A program made the translations under genes and the position numbers. From Oxytricha trifallax (lineage: Eukaryota > Ciliophora > Spirotrichea > Sporadotrichida > Oxytrichidae): 64,000 nucleotides of DNA. A model generated the notes under the pieces. That model did not search any database. It saw only the letters and a list, made by a program, of their open reading frames with translations, and had not been told where the DNA came from. Position 1 is the stretch's first letter; each line of letters starts with the position of its first letter. Where the stretch lies: assembly GCA_000711775.1 (NCBI GenBank), contig ARYC01017677.1, positions 1-64,000 on the forward strand, in the 5' to 3' direction. Below, piece after piece: positions 25,317-37,541 of this stretch.

Positions 25317-25424
25317 TTCTTTACTAATAGTGGGGGTGTGAGGCAGATACCACTCAGAAGTTATTTATTGATTGCAATAACTTAATATGTCTGCTTCATC
25401 TTGTAAGTGACCCTTAATGATTAA

Positions 25425-25550
25425 CATGATGCTTTAGACTTTCCGAAATGCCCAAATAATACAAAGGCAGACTTAAAGACTCTTTAATGTGTCGAACATT
25501 GCTCAATAAATTAATTGGATTTGCCTTAACTTGCATATTATTTAGATTAA
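25425..25550 (+). CDS. Gene A MDS: Cys-rich segment
   Basis: Reads LDFPKCPNNTKADLKTLQCV then EHCSINQLDL. The paralogue at 60733-60838 reads LDFPKCPNNTMADLETLQCV, with many silent differences. Confidence 0.8.
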
Positions 25551-25961
25551 AATAAGCATATATTAGAAATCATAAATTATTATACTAAATATTTCTTTGA
25601 GAGATTTATTTTGCGAATTCCATTTTTACAATTTAATAAATGAAATATATTATTTTTGTTTTTAAATCTACCTCATAGCAATTTAAATTTAATAATCTTA
25701 AATATAATAAGCAACACAATATTCATTCTATTAATAATATAAAATCGAATAAAAACTCTTATTATTATAACTTATCATTGATTTTGTTTAATAATATTGT
25801 AGAGGTAACTTTTGTTTTTTTAATTATTTCAAATTATTACAATATAGAGTCAAAATTTTATATCGATTCATCTTCAGCTAATAATTATTGATAATATATA
25901 AAGTTAAATATATTTATAATAATAATTTAATGCATAAAAAATATATTAACATTAAATTAAT

Positions 25962-26185
25962 GTAGCAATATTTGGAATTGGGCACTTTATAATTTCCTTA
26001 TAAAAATTTATAATCTGCCCTATTGCTAAAAATAAATATTGTTTTCTGATTATTTATATTTTTTGAAATATTCTTTTAAGAATAGTTGAAATATACAATC
26101 ATTTTCCTCTTTCTTTGAATGCAAGCATAAATATTTATATAAAAAACTCAACTATTGCTACTTTAAAAAATATGAATAATTAAGA
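25962..26185 (+). CDS. Gene A MDSs: start of beta-repeat region (two islands)
   Basis: Island 1 (about 25965-26030) reads AIFGIGHFIISLQKF. Island 2 (about 26082-26180) reads IVEIYNHFPLSLNASINIYI then KNSTIATLKN. Gene B has matching islands at 62228-62292 and 62343-62455 with mostly silent changes. The DNA between the islands is not alike in A and B. Confidence 0.75.
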
Positions 26186-26544
26186 AGGGAAAATAATTTT
26201 AATTTGGCATTAAAATAATAAAAATATAAGATAAATTGTGTAATTTTACTCAAAAATTAAAAAATAATTTGAAATTCAACAAATATAGTTGAAAATTTAA
26301 TAAACATATTGAAATATTCAATGAGATAAGATACTATATATTTTTATTCTTAAGAATGATATGTATTTATATTTTTTAATCTTAATTTTTTTTTCTAAAA
26401 TATTTTAAATTATATTAAAAAAATTTGAAAAATAGAGATATAAAATATCATTAGATCGAAATTAAATAATCTAAAATTATATAAGAGGAAGAAAATAAAT
26501 TAAAAAAATCAAATATTTTTAAACTCATATAAATTAGCAAATAA

Positions 26545-26765
26545 TCAAAGATGCATTCTTGCTTGATATTGGGTATAGCTAATTAAATATTTAGGAATAA
26601 TAAAAATGTTAATATAAATAGCTTATATAAGAATTTCTCAATATTATAATTTTAAAACTTCATATTTCTTGATTAAATTGGATATTGCATTGAATTATAA
26701 TACTGCTGATATTCCAGAGTATATTAATGACAAAGCAAAAGTTTATATGAATGGAGTGAGAATAT
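26545..26765 (+). CDS. Gene A MDSs (two islands)
   Basis: Island 1 (26548-26580) reads KDAFLLDIGYS, with KDAFLLDIGYN in gene B at about 62795. Island 2 (26690-26765) reads NYNTADIPEYINDKAKVYMN. Boundaries are approximate. Confidence 0.6.
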
Positions 26766-27219
26766 TTTTTCTAATTATATAAGGGATTTTTAATAATAAA
26801 AACATAAATAAATTGAGCATAAACTAATGCTCAATTTATCTTTTTTTAATAATGACATCCCTAAAGTTAACATCTTAGTTCAATTTTTATCTGGTATTTT
26901 AATAAATATTTAAGAATTGTTTCGTATATTTAAATTGATAATTTCTCTTGAAAGAAAAAATAGTTTATGTTTTACTAAATTTTTAATTTGAATTATTTTA
27001 AATTACTTTTATGTAATTTAAATACATTGTTATTATATATTATAAGTTAGTAGCTCGCTACTTAATAAAATTAATATTTGCTACTAGAAAATTTAAATAA
27101 ACCTTTTAAGTTTAAATAATATAAATTTTTATATTCTTATAATTTTTTATTTGAATATTAATTAATTCAAAACTTATATAAATATTTGTTAAGTTCGACA
27201 GAAAATTAATTTTATATTT

Positions 27220-27476
27220 AGAGTGTATGATTTTAGCGAAGATGGAAAACTAATAGAATAGAATTCTAGCAACCCATCTATAAATAAAAATATGCATGCA
27301 ATAATTTACGTAAACAGGACTCAAAAATATGGACTTTCACAAAATACAATTTTTATATTTTGATTTTATACGAAGTTCAGTTCCATAAATGAAAGTTATA
27401 ATATATTTGATTCTCCGAGAGGAAATTTATCAACTTAGAGCTACTTTAATGAATTAGAGGACACGTCATAGATGTT
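27220..27476 (+). CDS. Gene A MDS with in-frame TGA
   Basis: Reads VYDFSEDGKLIEQNSSNPSI, continues to GLSQNTIFIF, meets TGA at 27361-27363, then goes on in the same frame with FSSINESYNIFDSPRGNLST and ELEDTSQM. The protein-like sequence on both sides suggests either a nonsense change in this allele or a short unrecognised IES. Confidence 0.6.
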
Positions 27477-27687
27477 AATATTATCATTATTTAATTAAGT
27501 TTTGCTTTAATAAAATAATCAAAAATATTTAAAATCTTTTATCAGTAATTTAATTTCACAGATTTTTATTATTATTTCAACAGTCAACTTTGAATTATTT
27601 TAAATATGACAATAATAAATAGTTCAGTAAAATTTACAAACATAATATTCCAAAGTACTATTTCACTATTATTTTTATTTTATATAG

Positions 27688-28765
27688 ACTCTGATGAAAC
27701 TTTGAAACAAGAAATTTAGAGATATTATATTCATGGGTGGATGAGTTATTTCATTCTATAAAAATAATTAGAATATTAATAATAAAATAAAAGTTCAGTT
27801 TCTTTTTAAGTAAAACACAATTTAGCCAATCTAATCACATATTTATTTTCTTAAAAATAATATTAATTTGTTATATTATATTTAGAACTGCATTTTTGAA
27901 ATATTTGGGAAATTAATTGAATCAAATTCATTGTTAAATTTGAATATTACAGATTCCATTATTTATACAGACTATTTATAAGAAGGTAATAATAAAATTA
28001 ATTTTTAATTTAATTAATACTAATTTTATAGCGATTAATATCCAAAATGATTATGAATTGCTTAACAACTATTTAAAAGTATCATATTCTAGTGACCAAT
28101 TTAATCATAAATTTTGATTTAAAAATTAATAACATTATATTTTATGATTTTTTAGTTTTTACATTAATGTTTAATTTATATTATCAACTACTTGTTAATA
28201 TTTCTTAATTAAAATACAATTAATACTTGATGTTAAAATCTGATTTATTCTTTTATTATTGAAATTTAAATCATAGTAAAAGAGGTGGAGATATTATTAT
28301 TAATAATTTAACATTAAGTGGCAACCATTTTAGACAATTAGAAAAGCCCTTTATTTACTTACATACCCATCTCAACATATTTTATTTTAAAATTTAAGGC
28401 ATTAAAGTGCGATAAATTAAAATATTTTTCTTACATTAGTATTACTAATTCAAAGTTTGAAACTAGAACAAATTAAGAAGACTCAACCCATGATATTTTA
28501 AAAATATAGACGCCTGATTTTATCTCAAATTTAATTTATAAAAAATATTTTAATACTTATTAAAAAATATAAATTACTTTAAATTTTTGGGATGTTCAGA
28601 CCTCATAGATTGTGAATTTTTCAAATAACCTCATTTAATTATTAATTAATTAAAATTTTCAAATAAATATCATCACTGATTATCAAAATCAGGACGATAC
28701 TACAAGCAAGAGTATTCACTTTATTATTGGATAAAACTCAAATGGGGAAAATAAAACAATATCAA
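27688..28765 (+). CDS. Gene A MDSs (four islands)
   Basis: Islands at about 27688-27762 (IDSDETLKQEIQRYYIHGWM), 28305-28385 (GNHFRQLEKPFIYLHTHLN), 28432-28510 (ISITNSKFETRTNQEDSTHD) and 28665-28765 (ITDYQNQDDTTSKSIHFIIG). They are separated by AT-rich spacers with stops in all frames. The ITNSKFE motif is typical of the beta-repeat part. Confidence 0.6.
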
Positions 28766-29279
28766 ATTATATTTAACTAGAATTTTATATCTAACTTTTA
28801 TCCCCTTCATTCTCAATTAATAACCAGATTCAATTGATTTTAAGCAATTTGACATTTATAAATATAATATCACAAACTCTATTATGCTTATTAATAGTTT
28901 TTAATAGAAAATAAGGAAATAACTTATATAGAAAATAATAACTCCAGTTTTAACAATAGAAAGTGAATTAAATTAAACCATGATAGAAAATATAAAATTC
29001 ATAAACACGACAAGCAACTAATTCATAAAATTATAATTTATTTATTCATGGGCAATATCTTACTGATAAAATCGTCTAAATCATTTTTAAAATAATTTAA
29101 ATTAACATTATTTAAATCTTTTGTCATCTCTAATCTTCAATATCTTTAGTTATAAGTATTTTATTTGCAAATTAAATTTATATCTTGACCTGAATCAATA
29201 TACTAAAACCCCTTTCAGCTTTAATAAATAATCAAAATATTGAAATTAAAAATCAAAATTATATCTATAATTTATGTTA

Positions 29280-30160
29280 GGCTTCTCAGGAATGCAATTT
29301 TTACAAATAAATAATATAACCATAAAGAACATTTCATGTAAGAATAAATTAATCATAATATTACTTAATTACTCCCAATAATTTTAATTCTTAAATTATT
29401 AAATATAGTACAGAGTGATTCCTCATTTTAATCATTAATTGCAACCACAAATTTACCAAATCACGGAGTCTTCGAGATTTCAAAAATATGTAAAAATTTA
29501 ATAAATTGATTGTTTTATTTTATAAAATTTTAATATAATCAGTCATTATCTAAAAAAAAAATGAAACTTTTTTATCGTATTATATAGAAAATGTTTTAAT
29601 TATGAATGTACCCATTTCTATTTACATATAGTAATTAATTTATAGTTCAATATTAAAAATCTTAGGAGTTTAACATTTAAATTTTAAATTTTTTGTTAAA
29701 TTATAAGGATTAAAATTTTGAAATATTTATTTTAATTTACTCTTTGTAAAATAATCATATTCATTATAAAATTCTGTTTATTTTGAGATTAATTAGATAG
29801 ATCTATAAGACTTGCTGATTTACTAAAATAGCCTAATAAACTGTGACACTCCCTTGAAATAAGTATCAATTGATGGTCTAAATGCATACAATCTAAGTAA
29901 GTAATCTAGATTTATGTGAATAAGTGAGTTTTATATACAAATAAATTAATTGTTTCTATTTTTAAAAATAAAAACTATGAAGAGGAGCTGTGTATTAATT
30001 TAAAAATTATAGATTAAAAAAATATCTTAACTTTTTTATCTTTTAATAAGGTTCCACTTGATATATAGCAGTAGTGGAATTAGACCGAGGTTAAGCATTA
30101 GACATATAATGAGCCTAAGAAAAAATATATTCATGCTAGTAACTAAAACAATGTGAAAGG
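29280..30160 (+). CDS. Gene A MDSs (three or four islands)
   Basis: Islands at about 29280-29350 (GFSGMQFLQINNITIKNISC), 29405-29495 (SDSSFQSLIATTNLPNHGVF) and 30060-30160 (VKHQTYNEPKKKYIHASNQN); a weaker one at 29840-29905 reads DTPLKQVSIDGLNAYNLSK. INNITIKNI is a clear beta-helix rung-like repeat. Confidence 0.55.
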
Positions 30161-30639
30161 AAAAATGATAAAGCTTTTATAACACACAAGTTTTCATATT
30201 AATTGTTAATATTGCTGTTACAAATAATTTAAATTGCATTAATTCACTTTATTCACAAAAAATTATGACAATATTTGTATTTTGTAACAAAAATATAGCG
30301 TATGATAATTAAGGTACTGGTATTTATATTGCTCTTGTTCAAACTCTCCTTCTATAATTATTTAAATACAATTTTAATATATTTTTCATATATTTTATTA
30401 TAAAATTAATTAAAATTAAATTATATCGTAGTTATTTTTTTAGCATCTATAAAATTTAACGCATTAATATAGCGAATAAGTAAATTTTTATTCCTAATTT
30501 ATTTAATTATATTTAGATATTTTTTATTTTTAACTTCATAAGTTTGATAATATATTATTTAATAAACTTATCAATATTAAATTATAAGTGGATGGCAGAT
30601 AAATACTGTGAATTATATCTTTGACATAAACTAACAAGG

Positions 30640-30912
30640 GACTTACTTAATAAAAATTAACAATATCTGGATCAAGGATAGTAGCAAGAATTCATCTATC
30701 AGTGATATATATATATATATACACATTATTATTTTTTTGATTTATAATAGTTAGTTGATATCTAATTTACAAATTCAAACGTGAACATTATGTACTTCAA
30801 TGGGTTCAATTCAACAGAGTTATCAGACAACAATACCTAACTATATATATTTGATTTCAGCAAGTTCTCAATGGTTTTGAATTTGTTACATTAAATAGAA
30901 TTTTATAAATAC

Positions 30913-30944
<32 letters not shown>

Positions 30945-31555
30945 TATTATATATATATATAAATATATATATTATATATAATATATATAAATATATAATA
31001 TATATAATATTCAATTTGTACCTATAGCATGAGTCAATTATAAAATTTGTCAATAAAATAATTAAATATAAATTAATAATTTTATTATTATATAACCTAT
31101 TTTGATGAGTTTATAACAGAATTATTACTTAAATTTATTTATATAACATATATAATATTTTTATAAATTTTTATATTAAAACAGAAAGAAATATTTAAAT
31201 TTAGCTTGTTGATCACTACTACTCCTTGAATATTTACAACAACCCAGCAAGCGGAATTTCAAAGATAAACTTAATTAAATGAGTTAATTTTTTATATATT
31301 TATTAATTAATTTTGTACTTCTTTGGCTGTAACATGAAATAATAATTTATTTATAAATAATTTGAATATGTAAATATAAAATTAAAAACTAATAATTTCA
31401 TAACATTAAGAACCCATTGATAATAAATAGATTTAATTATTAGAGGCAGATTGCAGGAGGTATTATATTGCAACCAGGAAATATAGAAAAAATAGATCTA
31501 CCCCTAATCCTACAAGTCACTGAATATTTTAAAACCTTTTTAGTATTAAATACTA
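30640..31555 (+). CDS. Gene A MDSs (four islands)
   Basis: Islands at about 30640-30700 (INNIWIKDSSKNSSISD), 30783-30895 (NIMYFNGFNSTELSDNNTQL), 31208-31275 (DHYYSLNIYNNPASGISKIN) and 31441-31555 (QIAGGIILQPGNIEKIDLPL). Confidence 0.6.
30909..31012. repeat. Imperfect AT microsatellite
   Basis: About 100 bp of TA/ATA repeats lie in the spacer between two gene A segments. Shorter TA runs are at 19614-19640 and 30701-30722. Confidence 0.9.
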
Positions 31556-31802
31556 AATTTGAATAATAATTCATTTGAAATTAAGATGATAGTTTTTTAA
31601 TGAAATTAGATATTATATAAAGTTTGACTTTATTGTAAAAAATTTTCTAAAAAAAGTGTGTAGAGTTACTTTTTTTATTTATGATTTTATGAATTGTTTA
31701 TTATTTAGTATATTTAATACGTTGTTAACACATATTACACATATGAAACATCAATTTGATAATAAATGTTAAATTTTGATATACAATTTTAATTTTCACA
31801 GT

Positions 31803-32425
31803 GAGAGAAAACGCTCAACTTTATGTGACTGGAGGTTCAATTAATGGCACGTTCACTAAGAAAAGAGGAAGTGTAAATAAAAAAGTTAAATTTTAAAATT
31901 CTCAAGATTTTTATAATCAAAATTGTAAGAAATAAAATTAGTGTGGTAATTGCTGATTATCAAAATGCATATGCCTCATTTTCTCAAGTTTACTTTAGCA
32001 CTTATAGTGATATATTTTTAATTTTAATTTACACTCTGCAGGGTTTTAATGGAGGAGTTTCATAGGTAATTTGTAAATCTTTAAATTAATAAATAAAATA
32101 TTATTTGAGTGTTCTTCGTTCACTATAATTCTTTGGTTGAATTTGATTAATGCACTTTCTACAACAGTTCAGGAATAATGAATGGACTCGGCACTGTAGA
32201 AAATAATGGTCGTTTTAGAATCACTAACTCAGTATTTTAGACTAAAAATAATCAAAAATATTTAAATCTTTTTGAATTAAGTATTTGAAAGAATATTTGC
32301 TATTAAAACATCATTTTTGGCAATGACCGATAATCCTCTTGTGAAATCAGAATTCATTAATTGCACTTTTAAAAATGATTCTACTATTACTCTTGATTAT
32401 TATCTTGATGAGTTCATTTATTAAT
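31803..32425 (+). CDS. Gene A MDSs: beta-repeat region (four islands)
   Basis: Islands at about 31803-31880 (RENAQLYVTGGSINGTFTKK), 32038-32066 (GFNGGVS), 32160-32250 (NSSGIMNGLGTVENNGRFRI then TNSVFQ) and 32315-32425 (PLVKSEFINCTFKNDSTITL then DYYLDEF). FINCTFKN is a classic right-handed beta-helix type repeat. Confidence 0.75.
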
Positions 32426-32519
32426 ATAATTATAAATTAATTTACTTGATTTGAAATATACTTTAATATTAAATTCATTCACTTATTTATTTGATTTTAT
32501 AATTAATTAAATTGAAGAC

Positions 32520-33095
32520 TTTTACAGATCTCTCATAGAAAATGACTTGATTCCAGTTGTAAAAAGATTGAATGATAAATAAATTAATAAATAAATTATT
32601 TATTTGAATGTTGGGACTAAGTATTCATCGAAGATTTTGAGATCAAACTTGGAATTTGAAAATTGCGTATTTGAAAATGAAAATAGACTTATAGACATTT
32701 ACTTATCAAAAATGTATATTAATTTTGTAAAATTTAACTACTCTTATTTGTTGATAAAATTTATTTTTTGTTTAGTTTTATCAATTAACTATTAATATTT
32801 TTATTACTACAATTTTAAATATCAACTAATTTTAAATTATGTAGATTATATCCCAATTAGCTTATATTAAAAAAATAGATTAAAACTATTTTTGGAGAAT
32901 TTTTTTCTAAGAAGGTTATTTCTTAAATAACTCAATTAACATTTAATTATAATCTAATTTTCTTATCGAATGTCACAATAAAGAACTCTATAATTCAGAA
33001 TTTTATTATATAGCAAAGCCATGGGTCCTATATATAGGCGATTTAGAGCAATTTAATCCTTGATAATGTTAAATTTTTGAGTGGCAATTACGATT
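32520..33095 (+). CDS. Gene A MDSs: beta-repeat region (three islands)
   Basis: Islands at about 32527-32582 (RSLIENDLIPVVKRLNDK), 32600-32710 (RSNLEFENCVFENENRLI) and 32965-33095 (SNVTIKNSIIQNFIIQQSHG then LILDNVKFLSGN). The last lies just upstream of a MITE in the following spacer. Confidence 0.75.
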
Positions 33096-33127
33096 TCTAA
33101 TCCGCATCTAGAAACTAATTTTTAATA

Positions 33128-33542
33128 TTGTAGGAATACATTCGAAATTGGGAAATTATAATTAAATTAATCAAAATTAAATCAAATTAGTGACAGTTAT
33201 AGTTGGCCAATTTAAACGAACTTGGGCTCATTCGATAGAGAATTGAAAATAAGCTGGACTTTATTGTTGGCGGTACTATTTTATCTCATCCCTGGAGCGA
33301 GATAACTTGAGTTTAATGTGAGGGTATAATTTAATGAATTTAGATGCATTTAATTAAAATCAATTTATCTCGCTCCAGGGATGAGATAGAATAGTACCGC
33401 CAACAATAAAGTCCAGCTAATTTTCAATTCTCTATCGAATGAGCCCAAGTTCGTTTAAATTGGCGAACTTTAACTGCCACGATTTTGATTTAATTTTGAT
33501 TAATTTAATTATAATTTACCAATTTCGAATGTATTCCTACAA
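33128..33542. mobile_element. TA-flanked MITE (TTGTAGGAATA family), copy 1
   Basis: The 415-bp near-palindrome starts TTGTAGGAATACATTCGAAA and ends with its reverse complement, flanked by TA on both sides (33126-33127, 33543-33544), as in Tc1/mariner-type insertions. The central part contains GGCGGTACTATTTTATCTCA and its complement. It lies in a gene A spacer. A second copy is at 56264-56671 and a decayed partial one near 51950-52015. Confidence 0.88.
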
Positions 33543-33699
33543 TATAAGTTTAGCTGTTCTCTTATCTCAAACTTATCAATTGTCTTTTTGATTCCGTTAA
33601 TATCTAAACTAAAAGAATTTATTTATAAATAGAAATAAATATTAATATTCAAATGTTATTGCAATTTATTTAGTCAATTTAAAACTTTGTATGCTTAAC

Positions 33700-34305
33700 A
33701 GTCCACTATTATATTAAGCAATACAGTCATTCAAAATACAAATATTGACAATTTAAAAGATCAATTAATAAGAATAGATAGGTCTACTGTATCGCTAAAG
33801 GACTCAACGATTCAATATATTAAGAAATCTGGAAGTGATGCGATAATAAGCTTTATTCAAAATTTAAAAATATTCTATTATGAATGTGTAGTCTTAAAAA
33901 GTAATTTTTGTGATTGCAGTTGAGTTATTTTACTCTATAAATAGCACGTTTAGAGAATATGAAGGAAATCTGATTGAAGTTTAGTACACTACAACTGAAA
34001 TTATAAATTCCAAATTTACAAGTAAGCTTTTAATTCTTCGCCAGTTTATAATGTTTTATAGATTTAATAGATCCCTCTGCTTCCATGTAAAACAATAATT
34101 CTATTCTACAAAATAGAAGAGCTTTGAATATTTAGTAATCTTAAATTTTGGTAAATGGAACTATTTTTGAGAATTTGCAATCTCAACTAGAAGGAGGGGC
34201 AGTGAAATTGATTAATTCAAATATTACTTTTAATAATACTAAATTTTTGGGTAATATGGCTTAGTATGGAGGTGGAATCGCTTATTTATGTTCAAAATGT
34301 AAATA
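33700..34305 (+). CDS. Gene A MDSs: last beta-repeats, with a short intron
   Basis: Islands at 33703-33850 (STIILSNTVIQNTNIDNLKD then STVSLKDSTIQYIKKSGSD), about 33920-34022 (INSTFREYEGNLIEVQYTTT then EIINSKFT) and 34063-34305 (ENLQSQLEGGAVKLINSNIT then NMAQYGGGIAYLCSKC). Between the second and third, GTAAGC at about 34022 to TAG at about 34061 behaves as a 40-nt intron: removal gives SKFTNLIDPSAS in frame. Confidence 0.82.
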
Positions 34306-34341
34306 AATTATATCATTAATAAACCTACTTTATAGCTTAAT

Positions 34342-34344
34342 ACT
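34342..34344. other. ACT target duplication, left of TBE-b
   Basis: ACT here and at 39112-39114 flank the TBE. It fits the ANT target rule. Confidence 0.9.
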
Positions 34345-34446
34345 CAAAACCCCAAAACCCCTTAATGAGGTTTATAAGTGCTTTGAATTTTAGGGTGTAG
34401 TTCGGGTCTTATTGGGGTAAGTAGAGAAATTAGGCCGATTTTCAAA

Positions 34447-35523
34447 ATGAGAAATAGAAATTAGCTAAATTTAGGGTCTATTAATGTTGAGAAATATTTA
34501 GATTTATTGCTTAAGCTTAGGTATGGTACTAGTATTAATATAGACTTAGTCAAACCAGTGCTAAATTATGCAGTTATAGCAAAGCTCTTACACAAGAGTG
34601 CCTCAACATTAAGTATCATTGCCTTTTAGCTCTTTAGCATTATAACTCAGGCACTTGAAGCATCCTGCAAGAAATTAAAAGTTCTCTCTGGTTCACATTT
34701 ACTACCTCTGCGACTCGAAGACTTTGAAGTATTGGGCACACTTTCCACTTGACTAGCGAGCTGTCATGTTTCATCGCAAGTTTTCCAGACATGAGTATCT
34801 CGCCTTAGACTATAGGTAATATTTATGAAAGAAATGGTATTATTTTCAAGACTGTCAACAGAGTGAAGACAGTGATTGATTTTAGAGTGTCATTTTATAG
34901 TATTAATTTATACTATATATATATTTATATATAATTGAATGCAGAGAGCTATTGATAATAGCATTAAGTTCATACATGTAGATGAAGCTGTGTTGACCTT
35001 CAGCACCTTTATTAACAAGTAATAGTACAAGAAGTATGATAACATTGAAGTTTATGAATAAAAAGTGAAGGTTGTCACCCATGCAATTTTAGCTGGTATT
35101 AGCGAAGATTCAGGCTAAGAAAGTTATGTCATTCATCCTCGCTCTATTAAGCGAGAGTAGTATATTGAGTTCTTGCATAAACAAATAGATAAATATATGA
35201 ATCAAGAGATCATCCTGTTTGTTGATAACTAATCAGTTCATAAGACTAAGGAGTCTAAGAAAGCTTATGAAGAGTTAAACAATACTCCTGTATACAACGT
35301 TCATTATAGCCCATAATTTTATTGAAAAAAATTCTAATGGAGTTAAATCAAGACTTACTACAATAAGCTACTGTTGTATCATCTAATGCATGATTTACCA
35401 ATCGATACAGTAAGTGGACTTAATACAAAGTAGTTGCAAGAGAGTGATAAAGACAGGACTATGATATGTGCGAAGAAAGGGAGAATTAATATTTATTAAT
35501 AAGTCTTAGACTTAAATGAATGA
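34447..35523 (+). pseudogene. TBE 42-kDa transposase, broken (TBE-b)
   Basis: Starts MRNRNQLNLGSINVEK at 34447; family stop TGA at 35521-35523. Frameshifts occur near 34600 and later, with TGAs in the resulting frames. The first catalytic region reads HVDEAV near 34980, and the second Asp is present in LFVDNQSVHKTKESKKAY near 35220. The third motif is altered: SPQFYQKKF in place of SPQFNGIEFY, so the catalytic Glu is lost. C-terminal block HLMHDLPIDTV is well kept. Confidence 0.85.
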
Positions 35524-35529
35524 AATATT

Positions 35530-36330
35530 TCACATATTAAATTAACCTTTAAAGGGATGAGGCTTCTCTTCCTTCTTCATCTTCTTCTTCTCCTTAATGC
35601 TTGACAGGCCCTAAGTTTCTTCTCTTACTGCCATCTCCTACATCTATGTTCATTTCATCTGACTTTTAATTATCTTTATAAAATCTCTTGCTCATTTCAT
35701 GAGTAGTCTATGACTTTCTCTCTCTGTGAATCTTCGCATGCTCTTTCATAAGGAATATACCAGTTCCAGGTTTCCCTACAAAGTTATGAATCAAAGCTTA
35801 CTAGAGAGGTAAGGATGCTTCTTAAGCTCTTCAAGCCAAGCCTCGCTTATAAGTATGCTTTGTTTCTTTTAATCTTCTGGAGAAATAGAGTAGCGTTTCT
35901 TGTGAGTTTCTTCAATGATCTCTCTGAGATAACTATCTCTTAAAGTGCCAAGAGCATCAAAGAAGAAGCTCCTTTCTGAAAGTCTGTTAGAGAGTTGTTT
36001 CTTAGTAGTAAGATAAACTACCAACTCTTCATCTTTTATTGCATCATCGTAGAGATTAGTGACTGAAATTTCTGAGTAGTTTGGTATTTCAATCAACTTA
36101 ATTTAATTGTTTTTGAAGGCTTTCTTCTCATCACTGAGTATAGCTTTTAAAAATTAAATTTTGGTACCTTTCATCGTTTGAAGGATTAATCCCACTATAG
36201 TATATGATTAAGTATATGTCACATGCTTACCATGCTAAGTGAGGTATCGATAGAGATCTTCCTTGCTTCTAAATCTTGAGATCATTTCTTAAGTTTCAAC
36301 CCTCTTCATTGCAGTGCTTATAGATTCCAT
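35530..36330 (-). pseudogene. TBE 22-kDa protein gene (TBE-b)
   Basis: The start at 36330 reads MESISTAMKRVETQEM. Intron 1 is about 36192-36228 on the minus strand (GTAAGCATG to CTATAG), and splicing gives LTQHVGLILQTMKGT in frame. Conserved blocks IPNYSEISVTNLYDDAI, RSFFFDALGTLRDSYL and THKKRYSISPED follow. A second intron, GTAAGCTTTG to TTTGTAG, lies around 35786-35812. The C-terminal tail is Glu-rich and the family stop is at 35530-35532. Exact integrity after intron 2 was not established, so it may be partly functional. Confidence 0.72.
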
Positions 36331-36416
36331 CCTTGTTCCTTATCTTCTTATTGAATTTCAAATTTTAATATATAGAGTTCTGGATCTTACTGTTTAAAAT
36401 CTTAGTATTAAATATG

Positions 36417-37119
36417 GGGGGGGGGTCTAAGTCGGTGGCAGAAATTTTTCGAAAACCTAAGTCGGTGGCAACATTAAATTTTCAAAATTCACCAAAATCC
36501 TAAGTCGGTGGCATAATAAAATTTTTTTCTTTTTCAAATTGAGAATCATTAAGTACCTCAATATATATGAAAATTTTATCACAGAAAGTGAATCAATCTC
36601 CATCAATACAACTTAGGCATTTGACGGACACAGTTTAACATATAAAATAAATTAGAATTCATAAATAATTTCTATCCCTTTATCAAATAATTTTATAATT
36701 AATATATAACTATATAAATCTCAACGAAATATTATAACATTGACAATTAGTGTATAACATACTTCGATTATAATTTTTTCAAAATATCATTATTTTTCAA
36801 TGTAATAATATTTCATTGAGATTTATATAGTTATATATTAATTATAAAATTATTTGATAAAGGGATAGAAATTATTTATGAATTCTAATTTATTTATATG
36901 TTAACTGTGTCCGTCAAATGCCTAAGTTGTATTGATGGAGATTGATTCACTTTCTGTGATAAAATTTTCATATATATTGAGGTACTTAATGATTCTCAAT
37001 TTGAAAAAGAAAAAAATTTTATTATGCCACCGACTTAGGATTTGGTGAATTTTGAAAAATTAATGTTGCCACCGACTTAGGTTTTCGAAAAATTTCTGCC
37101 ACCGACTTAGACCCCCCCC
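36417..37119. mobile_element. G-run foldback element, CTAAGTCGGTGGCA family, nested in TBE-b
   Basis: The 703-bp long-palindrome element starts with 9 G, TCTAAGTCGGTGGCAGAAA and ends with the complement and 8 C. An 8-bp duplication TAAATATG flanks it (36409-36416, 37120-37127). Each end has three spaced copies of CTAAGTCGGTGGCA. It sits in the divergent promoter region between the 22-kDa and 57-kDa genes. The same region in TBE-a (about 700-720) is uninterrupted, confirming the insertion. Confidence 0.94.
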
Positions 37120-37541
37120 TAAATATGAGCATCTTAAAGGAGGTCAACCCTGCAAAGATACGTGGAGAAGTTGGCAGAAGCTGTAACAAACTTCAAAGAT
37201 TGATCTCCATTTTAATCAATTTAGTTCGATTAAAATAGTACTAATTTTTTTTTAATTTAATTAGTACCTAGTTTTAAACTAATGAGGTTTTAATAAAATG
37301 TTCCAAAATAGTTCAAAACCTAAATGGTACCAGTACTAATCTGAATTTTTCTAAGTTGGTATAAAAATTAAAAATATTAAGCATGAAATTACAAAATTTA
37401 TAGTCATAAACTTAGTATAAATATGATGTCAAACATTTAAAAATCAACCATTATTGCCGCAGGGTAAACTCCTGCTCAACTATACTTTAGCTAGACAAGT
37501 TATTACTCATTAATAATAGTAATTTAAATTTGAATTTAAGC

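Larger units (their letters stand above)
20736..25355. mobile_element. Divergent TBE-like transposon without telomeric ends
   Basis: Terminal inverted repeats GGTACCTGTTTCACACCCCC (left, about 20739) and its near reverse complement at 25330-25355 bound a 4.6-kb unit. Inside are remnants of all three TBE genes in the same order and orientation as in the 41.5-kb TBE: zinc-finger/kinase (minus), 22-kDa (plus), transposase (minus). The ends lack C4A4. A foldback (24748-25316) sits just inside the right end. Gene B lacks the element at the matching place, so it inserted after the genes diverged or was lost there. No target duplication could be fixed. Confidence 0.75.

Noticed and set aside
30909..31012. 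Replication origin or attachment site in the AT repeat
   Set aside because: Only a simple TA repeat; no other signal supports a function.
34345..34365. C4A4 blocks as true chromosome ends
   Set aside because: They are internal, paired as inverted ends about 4-5 kb apart, with 3-bp ANT duplications and TBE genes between.
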